A DNA stretch of 64,000 bases from Serratia sarumanii (GCF_029962605.1 NZ_CP124750.1:1736001-1800000), one strand, 5' to 3'; shown: positions 9,819 to 21,086, numbered from the stretch's first letter. The notes: generated from the letters alone by a model not told the origin. A program made the numbers and translations.

Positions 9819-10126
9819 TCGTTTTCTCTCCTGCGGGGGCCGGCCGGGCTCTCGCAGCCATCTTGGCTGAATACAGCATAAAACACCGCGTTAACCCGCT
9901 GAATTTCCCCATATCACAGGGTTTTATCGTCCAAACAATCGCGACGGCCGCAGAGCCTGTCATCACCCGGCGCGGCCGTTTGCCGCCGACGGGCGAATAA
10001 GCGTTGCAGCCATGGGGCGTGAGTGATAAAACCGATGGGTTGGTTAACGCGAGCGTTAACTTCGGGCGTCTTTTCGACAGGTCGCTTTTCTGCGGCGAAC
10101 AGTGACAGTGAATGTGGTGAGGGGAA
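9819..10126. other. Intergenic region between ansB and serC
   Basis: About 310 bases without a supportable gene, expected to hold the ansB terminator and the serC promoter. The clearest structure is the palindrome described separately at 10043-10060. GCGTTAAC-like half sites also occur near 9887. Confidence 0.5.
10043..10060. promoter_or_regulatory. Perfect palindrome upstream of serC
   Basis: GTTAACGC-GA-GCGTTAAC is an 18-base perfect dyad about 70 bases before the serC start, in the expected promoter region. In E. coli serC responds to Lrp and CRP, but this sequence does not look like either consensus. It may be an operator or an RNA hairpin. Confidence 0.5.
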
Positions 10127-11212
10127 ATGACTCAGGTTTATAATTTTAGCTCTGGCCCGGCGATGCTGCCGGTGGAAGTGTTGCGTCGTGCGGAACAGGA
10201 ACTGTGCAACTGGCACGGGCTGGGCACGTCAGTGATGGAGATCAGTCACCGCAGCAAAGAATTCATCGCCGTTGCCGAGCAGGCGGAACAAGATCTGCGC
10301 GATCTGCTGAAAGTCCCCTCCAACTATAAAGTGCTGTTTTGCCACGGCGGCGCCCGCGCGCAGTTCGCCGCGCTGCCGCTGAACCTGTTGGGCGACAAGG
10401 CCACCGCCGACTATATCGACGGCGGCTATTGGGCGCACAGCGCCATCAAGGAAGCGGAAAAGTATTGCGCCCCGAACGTCATCGACGTGAAAACCCGTAT
10501 CGACGGCCTGAGCGGCATCAAGCCGATGAAAGCGTGGCAGCTCAGCGACGACGCGGCTTATGTCCACTATTGCCCGAATGAGACCATCGACGGCGTGGCC
10601 ATCGATGAAACGCCGGACTTCGGCGACAAGGTGGTAATCGGCGATTACTCCTCGACCATCCTGTCCCGCCCGCTCGACGTCAGCCGTTTCGGCGTGATTT
10701 ACGCCGGCGCGCAGAAAAATATCGGCCCGGCTGGCCTGACGCTGGTGATCGTACGTGACGATCTGCTGGGTAAGGCGCGCAAAGAAGTGCCGTCGATCCT
10801 CGACTACACCGTGCTGGCCGAGAACGACTCGATGTTCAACACCCCGCCAACCTTCGCCTGGTACCTGTCGGGGCTGGTGTTCAAATGGCTGAAAGAGCAG
10901 GGTGGCCTGGTGGAGATGCAAAAACGCAATCAGGCCAAGGCCGAACTGCTGTACGCGACCATCGATAAATCCGACTTTTACCGCAGCCAGGTGGCGATCG
11001 CCAACCGTTCCTGGATGAACGTGCCGTTCCAGCTGGCCGATGCGGCGCTGGACAAGGTGTTCCTCAGCGAAGCCGAAGCCATCGGCCTGCAGGCGCTGAA
11101 AGGCCACCGGGTAGTTGGCGGGATGCGCGCTTCTATTTACAATGCCATGCCGCTGGCCGGCGTGCAGGCGCTGACCGACTTCATGGCCGACTTCGAACGT
11201 CGTCACGGTTGA
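10127..11212 (+). CDS. serC: Phosphoserine/phosphohydroxythreonine aminotransferase SerC
   Basis: PLP-dependent transaminase of serine synthesis that also acts in pyridoxal phosphate synthesis. At 361 aa it matches E. coli SerC (362 aa). The start [19 protein letters not shown] is characteristic, and K197 in [11 protein letters not shown] is the Schiff-base lysine. A GGGGAA Shine-Dalgarno precedes the ATG. It precedes aroA as in other enterobacteria, where the two are partly co-transcribed, here with two hairpins in the gap. Confidence 0.98.
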   Translation: MTQVYNFSSGPAMLPVEVLRRAEQELCNWHGLGTSVMEISHRSKEFIAVAEQAEQDLRDLLKVPSNYKVLFCHGGARAQFAALPLNLLGDKATADYIDGGYWAHSAIKEAEKYCAPNVIDVKTRIDGLSGIKPMKAWQLSDDAAYVHYCPNETIDGVAIDETPDFGDKVVIGDYSSTILSRPLDVSRFGVIYAGAQKNIGPAGLTLVIVRDDLLGKARKEVPSILDYTVLAENDSMFNTPPTFAWYLSGLVFKWLKEQGGLVEMQKRNQAKAELLYATIDKSDFYRSQVAIANRSWMNVPFQLADAALDKVFLSEAEAIGLQALKGHRVVGGMRASIYNAMPLAGVQALTDFMADFERRHG

Positions 11213-11219
11213 TTCCGTC

Positions 11220-11300
11220 AGCCCGCCCGGCGCGGGCTGCTCAGGCTGTTGTCCTTTTGCATTAAAGCGGCTCCGGCATTATTCCGGAGCCGTTTCGTTT
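11220..11300 (+). terminator. Two hairpins between serC and aroA
   Basis: AGCCCGC/GCGGGCT (11220-11238) and GGCTCCGG/CCGGAGCC (11269-11291) both form GC-rich stems. The second is followed by GTTTCGTTT and resembles a leaky intrinsic terminator. Such an element would let part of the serC message continue into aroA. Confidence 0.6.
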
Positions 11301-11325
11301 ATCAGAATTGGAGAGTTTTGTTCAC

Positions 11326-12612
11326 ATGGTGGATTCCCTGACGTTACACCCGGTCGCCCTGGTCAATGGCACCGTCAACTTACCCGGCTCCAAGAGCGTT
11401 TCTAACCGCGCTCTGCTGCTGGCGGCGCTGGCGAAAGGAACGACCCGGCTGACCAACCTGCTGGACAGCGACGACGTGCGTCATATGCTGAACGCGCTGC
11501 AGGCGTTGGGCGTGAACTACCAGCTTTCCGCCGATCGCACCCTGTGCGAAGTGACCGGCGTGGCCGGCCCGCTGGTGGCCGAACGGCCGCTGGAACTGTT
11601 CCTCGGCAATGCCGGGACGGCGATGCGTCCATTGGCGGCGGCGCTGTGCCTCGGCGAAGGCGACGTGGTGCTGACCGGCGAACCGCGCATGAAAGAGCGC
11701 CCGATCGGCCATCTGGTGGACGCGCTGCGCCAGGGCGGGGCGCAGATTGATTACCTCGAGCAGACCGATTACCCGCCGATTCGCCTGCGCGGCGGCTTCC
11801 AGGGCGGCGACGTCACCGTTGACGGCAGCGTCTCCAGCCAGTTCCTGACCGCGTTGCTGATGACCGCGCCGCTGGCGCCGCAGGATACGCAGATCCACAT
11901 CAAGGGCGAGCTGGTTTCCAAGCCGTACATCGACATCACGCTGCATCTGATGCGCACCTTCGGCATATCGGTGAGTCACGACAACTACCGGGTGTTCCAT
12001 ATCCAGGGGCGCCAGACGTATATCGCGCCGGGCGATTACCTGGTTGAGGGCGACGCTTCTTCCGCCTCTTACTTCCTGGCGGCGGCGGCTATCAAAGGCG
12101 GCACCGTGCGCGTGACCGGCATCGGCCGCAAAAGCGTGCAGGGCGACACCAAGTTTGCCGACGTGCTGGAGAAAATGGGCGCGCGCATTACCTGGGGCGA
12201 CGATTTCATCGAATGCAGCCGCGGTGAACTGCGCGGTATCGACATGGACATGAACCACATTCCTGACGCGGCGATGACCATCGCCACCGCAGCGCTGTTC
12301 GCCGAGGGGCCGACCACCATCCGCAATATCTACAACTGGCGGGTGAAGGAGACCGACCGTCTGGCGGCGATGGCCACCGAGCTGCGTAAAGTGGGGGCGG
12401 AAGTGGACGAAGGCGAAGACTACATTCACGTCGTGCCGCCGGCCAAACTGCAGTTTGCCGAGATTGGCACCTACAACGATCACCGCATGGCGATGTGTTT
12501 CTCGCTGGTGGCGCTGTCGGATACTCCGGTCACCATTCTCGATCCGAAATGCACCGCGAAAACCTTCCCGGACTATTTCGAACAGCTGGCGCGCATCAGC
12601 CAGCCGGCGTAA
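11326..12612 (+). CDS. aroA: 3-phosphoshikimate 1-carboxyvinyltransferase (EPSP synthase) AroA
   Basis: Sixth step of the shikimate pathway, joining phosphoenolpyruvate to shikimate 3-phosphate. It is the target of glyphosate. The protein has 428 aa (E. coli 427). [18 protein letters not shown] carries the substrate-binding Lys, Ser and Arg, and [11 protein letters not shown] is the class I, glyphosate-sensitive loop with the ordinary Gly and Pro. The ATG at 11326 gives [10 protein letters not shown], which fits the family. An in-frame TTG at 11308 lies before the Shine-Dalgarno region and is less likely. Confidence 0.97.
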   Translation: MVDSLTLHPVALVNGTVNLPGSKSVSNRALLLAALAKGTTRLTNLLDSDDVRHMLNALQALGVNYQLSADRTLCEVTGVAGPLVAERPLELFLGNAGTAMRPLAAALCLGEGDVVLTGEPRMKERPIGHLVDALRQGGAQIDYLEQTDYPPIRLRGGFQGGDVTVDGSVSSQFLTALLMTAPLAPQDTQIHIKGELVSKPYIDITLHLMRTFGISVSHDNYRVFHIQGRQTYIAPGDYLVEGDASSASYFLAAAAIKGGTVRVTGIGRKSVQGDTKFADVLEKMGARITWGDDFIECSRGELRGIDMDMNHIPDAAMTIATAALFAEGPTTIRNIYNWRVKETDRLAAMATELRKVGAEVDEGEDYIHVVPPAKLQFAEIGTYNDHRMAMCFSLVALSDTPVTILDPKCTAKTFPDYFEQLARISQPA

Positions 12613-12632
12613 CCCGTCAAATCGTTTATTTT

Positions 12633-12663
12633 AAGGCCCCTTTGTGGGCCTTTATCGTTTTTA
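12633..12663 (+). terminator. Terminator after aroA
   Basis: AAGGCCC, a six-base loop and GGGCCTT are followed by a T-rich tail, 20 bases past the aroA stop. Confidence 0.8.
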
Positions 12664-12878
12664 ACCTTTGGCGGCCGGCATTTCTTCTATACTTTTTCGC
12701 GGTTGTGCGCTTATTTTCAACAACCGGACAGTTCCAGGGTAACAGATCGCCGTAGGGCAGCGTATAATACGCCACCGTATTTGCCCCTGATTGGGCAGGT
12801 GACAGAGAGTACGGCGCGCGGGCCTTGAGCCGAAGCGCACCGTGTCTCTGTGAGGTTTTCTACCTGAAGGAGAGAGAA

Positions 12879-13568
12879 ATGACGGCTACAGCCCCGGTGA
12901 TAACCGTTGATGGACCAAGTGGCGCAGGCAAAGGCACGCTGTGTAAAGCGTTGGCCGAGTCCCTTGGTTGGCGTTTGCTGGATTCCGGCGCGATCTATCG
13001 CGTGCTGGCGCTGGCGGCGTTGCATCATCAGGTGGATATCACTTCTGAGGAAGCGCTGGTTCCGCTGGCCGCACATCTCGATGTTCGCTTCGTTGCCCAG
13101 GACGGCAAGCTGCAGGTGATTTTGGAAGGTGAGGACGTCAGCAATGAGATCCGCACCGAAACCGTCGGCAACACCGCGTCGCAAGCGGCGGCGTTTCCGC
13201 GCGTGCGCGAGGCGCTGTTGCGCCGCCAGCGCGCATTCCGCGAGGCGCCCGGCCTGATTGCCGATGGCCGCGACATGGGCACGGTGGTGTTCCCGGACGC
13301 ACCGGTCAAGATTTTCCTCGACGCCAGCTCGGAGGAGCGCGCGCACCGCCGCATGCTGCAGTTGCAGGAGAAGGGCTTTAATGTTAACTTTGAACGTCTT
13401 TTAGCCGAGATAAAGGAACGGGACGACCGTGACCGTAATCGGCCTATCGCGCCTCTGGTGCCTGCTTCTGACGCCCTCGTGCTGGATTCTACCAGCATGT
13501 CGATCGAAGAAGTGATCCGGCAGGCGTTGACGTATGCACAGAAAGTGTTGGCGTTGCCGCAGCAATAA
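12879..13568 (+). CDS. cmk: Cytidylate kinase Cmk
   Basis: Phosphorylates CMP and dCMP with ATP, recycling pyrimidine nucleotides. The P-loop [10 protein letters not shown] is near the N-terminus, and [15 protein letters not shown] and [11 protein letters not shown] are the CMP-binding and lid motifs. At 229 aa it is close to E. coli Cmk (227). The ATG at 12879 follows AAGGAGAG and gives [15 protein letters not shown]. The frame is open further upstream but without family similarity. It lies upstream of rpsA as in E. coli, where part of rpsA transcription begins within or before cmk. Confidence 0.97.
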   Translation: MTATAPVITVDGPSGAGKGTLCKALAESLGWRLLDSGAIYRVLALAALHHQVDITSEEALVPLAAHLDVRFVAQDGKLQVILEGEDVSNEIRTETVGNTASQAAAFPRVREALLRRQRAFREAPGLIADGRDMGTVVFPDAPVKIFLDASSEERAHRRMLQLQEKGFNVNFERLLAEIKERDDRDRNRPIAPLVPASDALVLDSTSMSIEEVIRQALTYAQKVLALPQQ

Positions 13569-13752
13569 GCGCGGCGGCGCTATTGGCTTTTTGTCATATT
13601 TGTCATAGCGGTATCGCAATATATCGGGTAAAATTTTACCCCTGTAACCTTAAACCCTGTCGGCATGGAGCCAATGGCGGGGTATGTGAAACAACCCCAT
13701 TCGGCGGGACGCTAAATGGACGTTAAACTAAAGAACCCTGAAGATTAACAAC

Positions 13753-15426
13753 ATGACTGAATCTTTCGCTCAACTCTTTGAAGAATCCTTAAAAGAAATC
13801 GAAACCCGCCCGGGTTCCATCGTTCGTGGCGTCGTTGTTGCTATCGACAAAGATATCGTGCTGGTTGACGCCGGTCTGAAATCTGAGTCTGCCATCCCGG
13901 CTGAGCAATTCAAAAACGCCCAGGGCGAGCTGGAAATCCAGGTTGGTGACGAAGTTGACGTTGCTCTGGATGCTGTTGAAGACGGCTTCGGTGAAACCCT
14001 GCTGTCCCGTGAGAAAGCTAAGCGTCACGAAGCTTGGATCACGCTGGAAAAAGCTTACGAAGAAGCTGAGACTGTAACCGGTGTTATCAACGGCAAAGTG
14101 AAGGGTGGCTTCACCGTCGAGCTGAACGGCATCCGCGCGTTCCTGCCAGGTTCCCTGGTTGACGTGCGTCCGGTACGTGACACTCTGCACCTGGAAGGCA
14201 AAGAGCTTGAGTTCAAAGTCATCAAGCTGGATCAGAAGCGCAACAACGTTGTCGTTTCTCGCCGTGCGGTTATCGAATCCGAGAACAGCGCTGAGCGCGA
14301 TCAACTGCTGGAAAACCTGCAGGAAGGCATGGAAGTTAAAGGTATCGTTAAGAACCTCACTGACTACGGTGCATTCGTTGATCTGGGCGGCGTAGACGGC
14401 CTGCTGCACATCACTGACATGGCTTGGAAACGCGTTAAGCACCCAAGCGAAATCGTCAACGTTGGCGATGAAATCACTGTTAAAGTGCTGAAGTTCGACC
14501 GCGAGCGTACTCGTGTATCCCTGGGCCTGAAACAGCTGGGCGAAGATCCATGGGTTGCTATCGCGAAACGTTACCCAGAAGGCACCAAGCTGACTGGTCG
14601 TGTAACCAACCTGACTGATTACGGCTGCTTCGTAGAAATCGAAGAAGGCGTTGAAGGTCTGGTACACGTTTCTGAAATGGATTGGACCAACAAAAACATC
14701 CATCCGTCCAAAGTTGTTAACGTGGGCGACGTAGTGGAAGTGATGGTTCTGGACATCGATGAAGAACGTCGTCGTATCTCCCTGGGCCTGAAGCAGTGCA
14801 AATCCAACCCATGGCAGCAGTTCGCAGAAACCCACAACAAGGGCGACCGCGTTGAAGGTAAAATCAAGTCTATCACTGACTTCGGTATCTTCATCGGCCT
14901 GGACGGCGGCATCGACGGCCTGGTTCACCTGTCTGACATCTCCTGGAACGTTGCAGGCGAAGAAGCAGTTCGTGAATACAAGAAAGGCGACGAAATCGCA
15001 GCGGTTGTTCTGCAAGTTGACGCAGAGCGCGAGCGTATCTCCCTGGGCGTGAAGCAGCTGGCTGAAGACCCGTTCAATAACTACCTGTCTATGAACAAGA
15101 AAGGTGCTATTGTTACTGGTAAAGTCACTGCAGTTGACGCCAAAGGTGCTACAGTTGAATTGGCAGGCGGCGTAGAAGGTTACCTGCGTGCATCTGAAGC
15201 CTCTCGCGACCGCATTGAAGATGCAACTCTGGTTCTGAACGTAGGTGACGAAGTTGAAGCCAAATTCACCGGCGTTGACCGTAAGAACCGCGTTGTAAGC
15301 CTGTCCGTACGTGCTAAGGACGAAGCTGACGAGAAAGACGCCATCGCAACTGTTAACAACAAACAGGAAGAAGGCAACTTCTCTAACGCAATGGCTGAAG
15401 CTTTCAAAGCGGCTAAAGGCGAGTAA
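13753..15426 (+). CDS. rpsA: 30S ribosomal protein S1
   Basis: The largest 30S protein; it binds mRNA leaders and is needed for initiation on most messages. The 557 aa contain six S1 repeats, of which repeats 3-6 show the typical motif GxVxxxTDYGxFV or close variants, ending LGLKQ or LGVKQ. Codon use is highly biased and clearly different from neighbouring genes, as expected for a ribosomal protein. In E. coli S1 represses its own translation through a structured leader. The 180-base upstream region here presumably serves the same purpose. Confidence 0.99.
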   Translation: MTESFAQLFEESLKEIETRPGSIVRGVVVAIDKDIVLVDAGLKSESAIPAEQFKNAQGELEIQVGDEVDVALDAVEDGFGETLLSREKAKRHEAWITLEKAYEEAETVTGVINGKVKGGFTVELNGIRAFLPGSLVDVRPVRDTLHLEGKELEFKVIKLDQKRNNVVVSRRAVIESENSAERDQLLENLQEGMEVKGIVKNLTDYGAFVDLGGVDGLLHITDMAWKRVKHPSEIVNVGDEITVKVLKFDRERTRVSLGLKQLGEDPWVAIAKRYPEGTKLTGRVTNLTDYGCFVEIEEGVEGLVHVSEMDWTNKNIHPSKVVNVGDVVEVMVLDIDEERRRISLGLKQCKSNPWQQFAETHNKGDRVEGKIKSITDFGIFIGLDGGIDGLVHLSDISWNVAGEEAVREYKKGDEIAAVVLQVDAERERISLGVKQLAEDPFNNYLSMNKKGAIVTGKVTAVDAKGATVELAGGVEGYLRASEASRDRIEDATLVLNVGDEVEAKFTGVDRKNRVVSLSVRAKDEADEKDAIATVNNKQEEGNFSNAMAEAFKAAKGE

Positions 15427-15432
15427 TGACGG

Positions 15433-15453
15433 GGGGCGGTCTCTGACCGCCCC
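15433..15453 (+). terminator. Hairpin between rpsA and ihfB
   Basis: GGGGCGGTC-TCT-GACCGCCCC is a perfect 9-bp stem right after the rpsA stop. No T-run follows, so it may protect the rpsA 3' end or attenuate read-through into ihfB rather than terminate fully. Confidence 0.6.
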
Positions 15454-15488
15454 GATACGGTAGTTTAGCTGCAAAGCTTGGAGGTACT

Positions 15489-15773
15489 ATGACCAAGTCT
15501 GAACTTATTGAAAGACTTGCTGGCCAGCAATCTCATATTCCGGCGAAGGCCGTTGAGGATGCAGTGAAAGAGATGCTTGAGCACATGGCCGCAACGCTGG
15601 CCGAGGGCGAACGCATTGAGATCCGCGGATTCGGCAGTTTTTCTCTTCACTACCGTGCCCCGCGTGTAGGCCGCAACCCGAAAACCGGCGACAAAGTCGA
15701 GCTGGACGGCAAGTACGTTCCTCACTTCAAACCAGGCAAAGAGTTGCGTGACCGCGCCAATATCTATGGCTAG
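15489..15773 (+). CDS. ihfB: Integration host factor subunit beta
   Basis: Partner of IhfA in the DNA-bending heterodimer used in replication, recombination and transcription. The 94 aa are the usual length. The beta-arm tip [10 protein letters not shown] carries the intercalating proline, and the N-terminus [11 protein letters not shown] is family-typical. GGAGG precedes the ATG. It lies 62 bases after rpsA, as in E. coli, with a strong terminator downstream. Confidence 0.98.
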   Translation: MTKSELIERLAGQQSHIPAKAVEDAVKEMLEHMAATLAEGERIEIRGFGSFSLHYRAPRVGRNPKTGDKVELDGKYVPHFKPGKELRDRANIYG

Positions 15774-15812
15774 TCGCTGACTGCCCATAGCGTTGTTGCT
15801 TGTAAAGAATAT

Positions 15813-15844
15813 AAAACGGTGCCTTTAAGGCGCCGTTTTTTTTC
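15813..15844 (+). terminator. Terminator after ihfB
   Basis: AACGGTGCCTT pairs with AAGGCGCCGTT (one G-T pair) and runs into eight T residues, 40 bases past the ihfB stop. Confidence 0.9.
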
Positions 15845-16043
15845 GCCTGCGATTCCCCGAGCTCTGCTTGTGAATTGCGTACCGCGCCGCATTTGCGGTG
15901 TGGCTGCTGCATAAGCCTCTCTTATCCTGCCGTGCTCGCCGCATCCTCACTAAAGCCCGCTGGCGGCGACATGTCGCTTGAATAATCCTGCTTGCTCTTC
16001 GTGATGCGTTTTTGCTCATGGTGAAGCCGATGGGAGAAGAGCG

Positions 16044-18320
16044 ATCAAAATTTCGCTGGATCTGGCGATATTCGCCGTTATCTGCGGCATCTTGCCGCTG
16101 CTGCTTTTACCGCAGTTGCCAGAGCAATGGTTGCTGTGGCCGATGCTGCTGGTCGCCGGTTTACTGCTGCGCACCCGTTGGCCGTTCTGCCGTTATTTGG
16201 CCTGCCTGGGATTGGGATTCATATGGGCAGTTTTCAACGCCGGAAGCCTGCTCGGGCAAATGGATCGCTTAAGCCGCGTGCCGGAAGTGACGGCGGTGGT
16301 GCAGATAAGCAGCGTCGCACTGGAGCCTGCCGTCAGTAAGCAGACCCTGATGCGCATCGAGCGGGTCGACGGCCATTGGCTGGCGCCTGCGCTGGCGTTT
16401 ACCACGACATGGGCTCCGAAAGAGCAACGGCTGTGTGCCGGGCAGCGTTGGCAATTGAAACTGCGCATGCGGCCGGTGCATGGCAAGCTCAATGAAGGAG
16501 GCTTCGACAGCCAACGTTGGGCGATCGCACAGTGCCAGCCGTTGACCGCTCAGGTCAGGCAGGCGCGCTTGCTGGAGGGGAATTGCGGCCTGCGCCAGCG
16601 CATTATCAGCCATGCTGAAGCCAACATTGGTGAATTGCGTTACAAGGCGGTGTTGCTGGCGTTGGCGTTTGGGGAAAGAACCGCGCTCGAACAGGCTTTG
16701 CGCACGCTGATGTTGAAAACCGGTATCGCTCATCTGATGGCCATATCGGGGTTACATGTTGCGATGGTCGCCATTTTGTTCTGGGCAGTGCTGCGCGCTC
16801 TGCAGTTTTTCCTCCCCGCCCATCTGATTGGTTATCGTTTTCCGTTGATCGCGGGCTGGGTGGCGACGCTGATCTATGTTTGGTTGGTGGGCGCCCAGCC
16901 GCCGGCGGTGCGTACCGCGTTGGCGATGACGCTGTGGATGCTGCTGCGTTTGCGCGGCGTGCATTGCTCTTCATGGCAAGTGTGGCTGTGGTGCATCGGG
17001 CTTATTTTGCTCTGTGATCCGTTGGCGGTCTTGTCAGACAGTTTCTGGTTGTCGGTACTGGCGGTGGGGTGCCTGATTTTTTGGTTCGAGTGGGCACCGC
17101 TCGGCGAGCGATTTCGTTCGGCGTGGTATTGGGCTCCGGTGCGCTGGCTGCATATTCAGCTAGGCATGACGTTGCTGCTGGTGCCGATGCAGGCCGCGCT
17201 GTTTCTGGGCCTGACGTTGACCTCGCTGCCGGCCAATCTCTGGGCGGTGCCCATCGTCTCATTGGTGACGGTGCCGTTGATTTTACTGGCGTTGATTTGC
17301 GGCATCTTCCCCTCGCTAAGTTACGGGCTTTGGTGGTTGGCGGATTTCACATTGGGATGGGTGTTTGTGCCGTTAAATTATCTGCAGCGCGGTTGGGTGG
17401 ATTTGGGGGCCGCCTCGTTGCTTGCCAGCGCGTCGGGATGGCTTCTCGTTATCTGTTGGCGCTTTCATTGGTGGTGGCGCTATGCGCCTGGACTGGCAGC
17501 GATAGCCATATGCTGCGTGTTATGGCGAGGTAAAGCACCGGATTACCATTGGCGAGTCGACATGCTCGATGTCGGGCACGGCCTGGCGGTGGTGATCGAG
17601 CAAAACGGCAAGGGGATACTGTACGACACCGGCGATCGTTGGGCGACAGGCAGTGCCGCAGAACGGCATATATTGCCGATGCTGAACTGGCGGGGCATTG
17701 AGCTGGAGCAGATCATTATCAGCCATATTCATCTCGATCATATCGGCGGGCTCCCGACGATGCGGCGAGCGTTCCCGCAAGCTACCGTGCGCAGCCCGAT
17801 ACGCGGGGAAGGGCATTTACCCTGCATCGCCGGCGAGCGTTGGCGCTGGCAGTCGTTGCAATTCGAGGTGCTGTGGCCGCCGAAAATGCTCAAAAGGCCG
17901 GTTAATGACGACTCTTGCGTGATCCGTATCGACGACGGGAAATACAGTCTGCTGCTCACCGGCGATGCGGAAAAGAGGGCGGAGGCGCAGCTGCTCCGAT
18001 TGCGGCGCGACCGCTTAATGGCCACGGTATTGCAGGTGGGGCACCATGGCAGCAAAACTTCCTCAACACCGCCTTTTTTGCGCGCGGTTAATCCCGAAGC
18101 TGCGCTGGCGTCCGCATCTCGTTACGGTAAATGGCGTTTGCCGGCGCGTAAAGTGGTCGCCCGATATCGGGCAAATGGCATTACATGGCACGATACGACG
18201 CGCTCCGGCCAGTTGTCGGTGCTTTTTTTCGACAACGATTGGCAAATTAAAGGCTTTCGCGAACAATTAATGCCCCGTTGGTACCATCAGCGGTTTGGCG
18301 TAGAGGGCGATAATGAGTAA
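16044..18320 (+). CDS. comEC: ComEC/Rec2 family DNA uptake protein (YcaI), probable AUC start
   Basis: Inner-membrane protein thought to form the channel for DNA uptake in competent bacteria; its role in enterobacteria is little tested. It has N-terminal membrane helices, a competence domain with MAISGLHVAM, and a C-terminal metallo-beta-lactamase-like domain with HIHLDHIGG, TGDAE and GHHGSKTS. The C-terminus REQLMPRWYHQRFGV matches E. coli YcaI. No ATG, GTG or TTG lies in frame between the upstream stop (16002) and a TTG at 16092. The TTG has no Shine-Dalgarno and would cut the first helix. ATC at 16044 follows GGGAGAAGAG at ideal spacing and gives about 758 aa, near the 754 of E. coli. I therefore favour AUC; 16092 is the conservative choice. 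Confidence 0.85.
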   Translation: MKISLDLAIFAVICGILPLLLLPQLPEQWLLWPMLLVAGLLLRTRWPFCRYLACLGLGFIWAVFNAGSLLGQMDRLSRVPEVTAVVQISSVALEPAVSKQTLMRIERVDGHWLAPALAFTTTWAPKEQRLCAGQRWQLKLRMRPVHGKLNEGGFDSQRWAIAQCQPLTAQVRQARLLEGNCGLRQRIISHAEANIGELRYKAVLLALAFGERTALEQALRTLMLKTGIAHLMAISGLHVAMVAILFWAVLRALQFFLPAHLIGYRFPLIAGWVATLIYVWLVGAQPPAVRTALAMTLWMLLRLRGVHCSSWQVWLWCIGLILLCDPLAVLSDSFWLSVLAVGCLIFWFEWAPLGERFRSAWYWAPVRWLHIQLGMTLLLVPMQAALFLGLTLTSLPANLWAVPIVSLVTVPLILLALICGIFPSLSYGLWWLADFTLGWVFVPLNYLQRGWVDLGAASLLASASGWLLVICWRFHWWWRYAPGLAAIAICCVLWRGKAPDYHWRVDMLDVGHGLAVVIEQNGKGILYDTGDRWATGSAAERHILPMLNWRGIELEQIIISHIHLDHIGGLPTMRRAFPQATVRSPIRGEGHLPCIAGERWRWQSLQFEVLWPPKMLKRPVNDDSCVIRIDDGKYSLLLTGDAEKRAEAQLLRLRRDRLMATVLQVGHHGSKTSSTPPFLRAVNPEAALASASRYGKWRLPARKVVARYRANGITWHDTTRSGQLSVLFFDNDWQIKGFREQLMPRWYHQRFGVEGDNE

Positions 18321-18355
18321 AATAGGCCGCTATTTCTTCCGATGCTGGTATTTGC

Positions 18356-20104
18356 ATGATGAATGATAAAGATCTCTCGACCTGGCAGACGTTCCGTCGA
18401 CTCTGGCCGATGATCACTCCTTTTAAGACCGGGCTGATTGTGGCCGCCATTGCGTTGATTATGAACGCAGCGGGGGACACGCTGATGCTGTCTCTGCTTA
18501 AACCGTTATTGGACGATGGGTTTGGAAAAACCGACAGCAGCGTGCTGGTGTGGATGCCGCTGGCGGTGATTGCGCTGATGCTGATGCGCGGCGTGACCAG
18601 CTTTGTTTCAAGCTACTGCATTTCCTGGGTTTCCGGCATGGTGGTGATGCAGATGCGCCGCCGCCTGTTTGGCCACATGATGAGAATGCCGGTGGCCTTC
18701 TTCGATCAGCAATCCACCGGGACGTTGCTGTCGCGCATTACCTATGATTCCGAGCAGGTGGCGTCTTCTTCTTCCAGCGCGCTGGTGACCGTGGTGCGCG
18801 AAGGGGCCTCGATCATTGGCCTGTTCATCATGATGTTCTACTACAGCTGGCAGCTGTCGGTGATCCTGATCGTGCTGGCGCCGATCGTCTCCATCGCCAT
18901 TCGCCTGGTGTCCAAGCGTTTTCGCAACATCAGCAAGAACATGCAGAACACCATGGGGCAGGTGACCACCAGCGCCGAACAGATGCTGAAAGGCCATAAA
19001 GAAGTGCTGATCTTCGGTGGCCAGCAGGTGGAAACCGAGCGCTTTAACTCGGTGAGCAACCGCATGCGTCAACAGGGCATGAAACTGGTCTCTGCGTCTT
19101 CCATTTCCGATCCGATCATTCAGCTGATCGCTTCGCTGGCCCTGGCGTTCGTGCTGTTTGCCGCCAGCTTCCCAAGCGTGATGGAAACCCTGACCGCCGG
19201 CACCATTACCGTGGTGTTCTCGTCAATGATCGCGCTGATGCGTCCGCTGAAGTCGCTGACCAACGTCAATGCCCAGTTCCAGCGTGGGATGGCGGCCTGC
19301 CAGACGCTGTTCTCCATCTTGGATATGGAACAGGAAAAAGACACCGGCACCCGCGAAGTGAAGCGCGCGAAAGGCGACATCGAATTCCGCAACGTCACCT
19401 TCTACTATCCGGCTAAAGAAACGCCGGCGCTGCGTGATATCAACCTGAAAATCGCCGAAGGCAAGACTGTGGCGTTGGTGGGCCGCTCGGGTTCGGGTAA
19501 ATCCACCATCGCCAACCTGCTGACGCGCTTCTACGATATTCAGGAAGGCGAAATCCTGATGGATGGCCACGATCTGCGTGAATATACCCTGGCCTCACTG
19601 CGTAATCAGGTGGCGCTGGTCTCGCAAAACGTGCACCTGTTCAACGATACCATCGCCAACAACATCGCCTATGCGCGCGAGAGCGAATACAGCCGCGAGC
19701 AGATTGAGAAAGCGGCCGAAATGGCGTACGCGATGGACTTCATCAACAAGATGGAAAACGGCCTGGATACGGTGATCGGTGAAAACGGCGTGATGCTGTC
19801 CGGCGGCCAACGTCAGCGCATCGCCATCGCGCGTGCTTTGCTGCGCGATTGCCCGATCCTGATCCTGGATGAGGCGACTTCTGCGCTGGATACCGAATCC
19901 GAGCGTGCCATTCAGGCCGCACTGGACGAGCTGCAGAAAGACCGTACTTCGCTGGTGATCGCACACCGTCTGTCGACGATTGAGAAGGCGGACGAGATCC
20001 TGGTGGTGGAGGACGGTCGCATCGTCGAACGCGGCGAGCACGCCGAGTTGCTTGAACGGCAGGGCGCCTATGCGCAACTGCACCGCATGCAGTTTGGTCA
20101 ATAA
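18356..20104 (+). CDS. msbA: Lipid A flippase MsbA (ABC exporter)
   Basis: Homodimeric ABC transporter that flips core-lipid A across the inner membrane. The 582-aa length equals that of E. coli MsbA. Six membrane helices are followed by the nucleotide-binding domain with Walker [10 protein letters not shown], signature LSGGQRQR and Walker [10 protein letters not shown]. The start [13 protein letters not shown] corresponds to [13 protein letters not shown] in E. coli. It overlaps lpxK by one base, as expected for the essential msbA-lpxK operon, and follows comEC by 35 bases. Confidence 0.98.
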   Translation: MMNDKDLSTWQTFRRLWPMITPFKTGLIVAAIALIMNAAGDTLMLSLLKPLLDDGFGKTDSSVLVWMPLAVIALMLMRGVTSFVSSYCISWVSGMVVMQMRRRLFGHMMRMPVAFFDQQSTGTLLSRITYDSEQVASSSSSALVTVVREGASIIGLFIMMFYYSWQLSVILIVLAPIVSIAIRLVSKRFRNISKNMQNTMGQVTTSAEQMLKGHKEVLIFGGQQVETERFNSVSNRMRQQGMKLVSASSISDPIIQLIASLALAFVLFAASFPSVMETLTAGTITVVFSSMIALMRPLKSLTNVNAQFQRGMAACQTLFSILDMEQEKDTGTREVKRAKGDIEFRNVTFYYPAKETPALRDINLKIAEGKTVALVGRSGSGKSTIANLLTRFYDIQEGEILMDGHDLREYTLASLRNQVALVSQNVHLFNDTIANNIAYARESEYSREQIEKAAEMAYAMDFINKMENGLDTVIGENGVMLSGGQRQRIAIARALLRDCPILILDEATSALDTESERAIQAALDELQKDRTSLVIAHRLSTIEKADEILVVEDGRIVERGEHAELLERQGAYAQLHRMQFGQ

Positions 20105-21084
20105 TGATTGAGCGCATTTGGTCCGGCGGTTCGCTGCTTTATCTGGCGCTGCTGCCGCTCTCCTGGCTGTATGGCCTGTTCAGCTGGCTGATCCGCCTCA
20201 GCTACCGCTGTGGCCTGCGCAAAAGCTGGCGCGCGCCGGTGCCGGTGGTGGTGGTGGGCAACCTCACCGCCGGCGGCAACGGCAAAACGCCGATGGTGAT
20301 CTGGCTGGTGGAACACCTGCAGCAGCGGGGCTATCGCGTTGGCGTGGTTTCGCGTGGTTACGGCGGTAAGTCGGCGGTCTATCCCCTGGTGCTCAATCAG
20401 AATACCTCGACCCGCGAGGCGGGCGATGAGCCGGTGCTGATTTATCAGCGGACCGGTGCGCCCGTGGCGATTGCGCCCAAGCGAGCAGAGGCGGTGCAGG
20501 CCTTGCTGCAACAACAGCCGCTGGATGCGATCGTCACCGACGATGGCTTGCAGCACTATGCTTTACAGCGTGACTTCGAGCTGGTGGTCATCGACGGCGT
20601 GCGTCGCTTCGGCAACGGCTGGTGGTTGCCGGCCGGGCCGATGCGCGAGCGTGCTGCGCGGCTTGGCAGTGTCAATGCGCGCGTCGCCAATGGCGGCGTG
20701 GCGCAGGCCGGGGAAATTGCCATGCGCCTGCAGGCGCGTGATGCGGTGAACCTGCTGAGCGGTGAACGTCGCCCGGTGGCCGAGCTGCCGCGCGTGGTAG
20801 CGATGGCGGGCATCGGCCATCCGCCGCGTTTCTTCGCGACGTTGGAAAAACTGAACGTCGAGGTGGTGCAGGAAGTGGCGTTTGCCGATCATCAGGAATA
20901 TCAGCAGGCGCAGCTGGCGGCGCTGGTTGCTGCCGATCAAACGCTGTTGATGACGGAGAAGGACGCGGTGAAATGTCGCGCCTTTGCCCAGCCCAATTGG
21001 TGGTATTTGCCGGTTGATGCGGTGCTACCGTCCGCTCAGGCTGAGCAACTGCTGCAGGATATCGAATCTCTGCTGACCAAGTAA
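20104..21084 (+). CDS. lpxK: Tetraacyldisaccharide 4'-kinase LpxK
   Basis: Phosphorylates the 4' position of the tetraacyldisaccharide to form lipid IVA, at the inner face of the membrane. The 326 aa include a hydrophobic N-terminal helix and the P-loop [17 protein letters not shown] and the DDGLQH motif follow. Its ATG overlaps the msbA stop (TAATG), so the two are translationally coupled. Its stop lies only two bases from the end of the convergent hglS, leaving no room for a separate terminator. Confidence 0.97.
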   Translation: MIERIWSGGSLLYLALLPLSWLYGLFSWLIRLSYRCGLRKSWRAPVPVVVVGNLTAGGNGKTPMVIWLVEHLQQRGYRVGVVSRGYGGKSAVYPLVLNQNTSTREAGDEPVLIYQRTGAPVAIAPKRAEAVQALLQQQPLDAIVTDDGLQHYALQRDFELVVIDGVRRFGNGWWLPAGPMRERAARLGSVNARVANGGVAQAGEIAMRLQARDAVNLLSGERRPVAELPRVVAMAGIGHPPRFFATLEKLNVEVVQEVAFADHQEYQQAQLAALVAADQTLLMTEKDAVKCRAFAQPNWWYLPVDAVLPSAQAEQLLQDIESLLTK

Positions 21085-21086
21085 CC

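Noticed and set aside
16012..16272. Small gene starting ATG 16012 ahead of comEC.
   Set aside because: It is in another frame, overlaps the comEC coding region, and the comEC frame is the one with family similarity. The overlap arises because the true comEC start is unusual.
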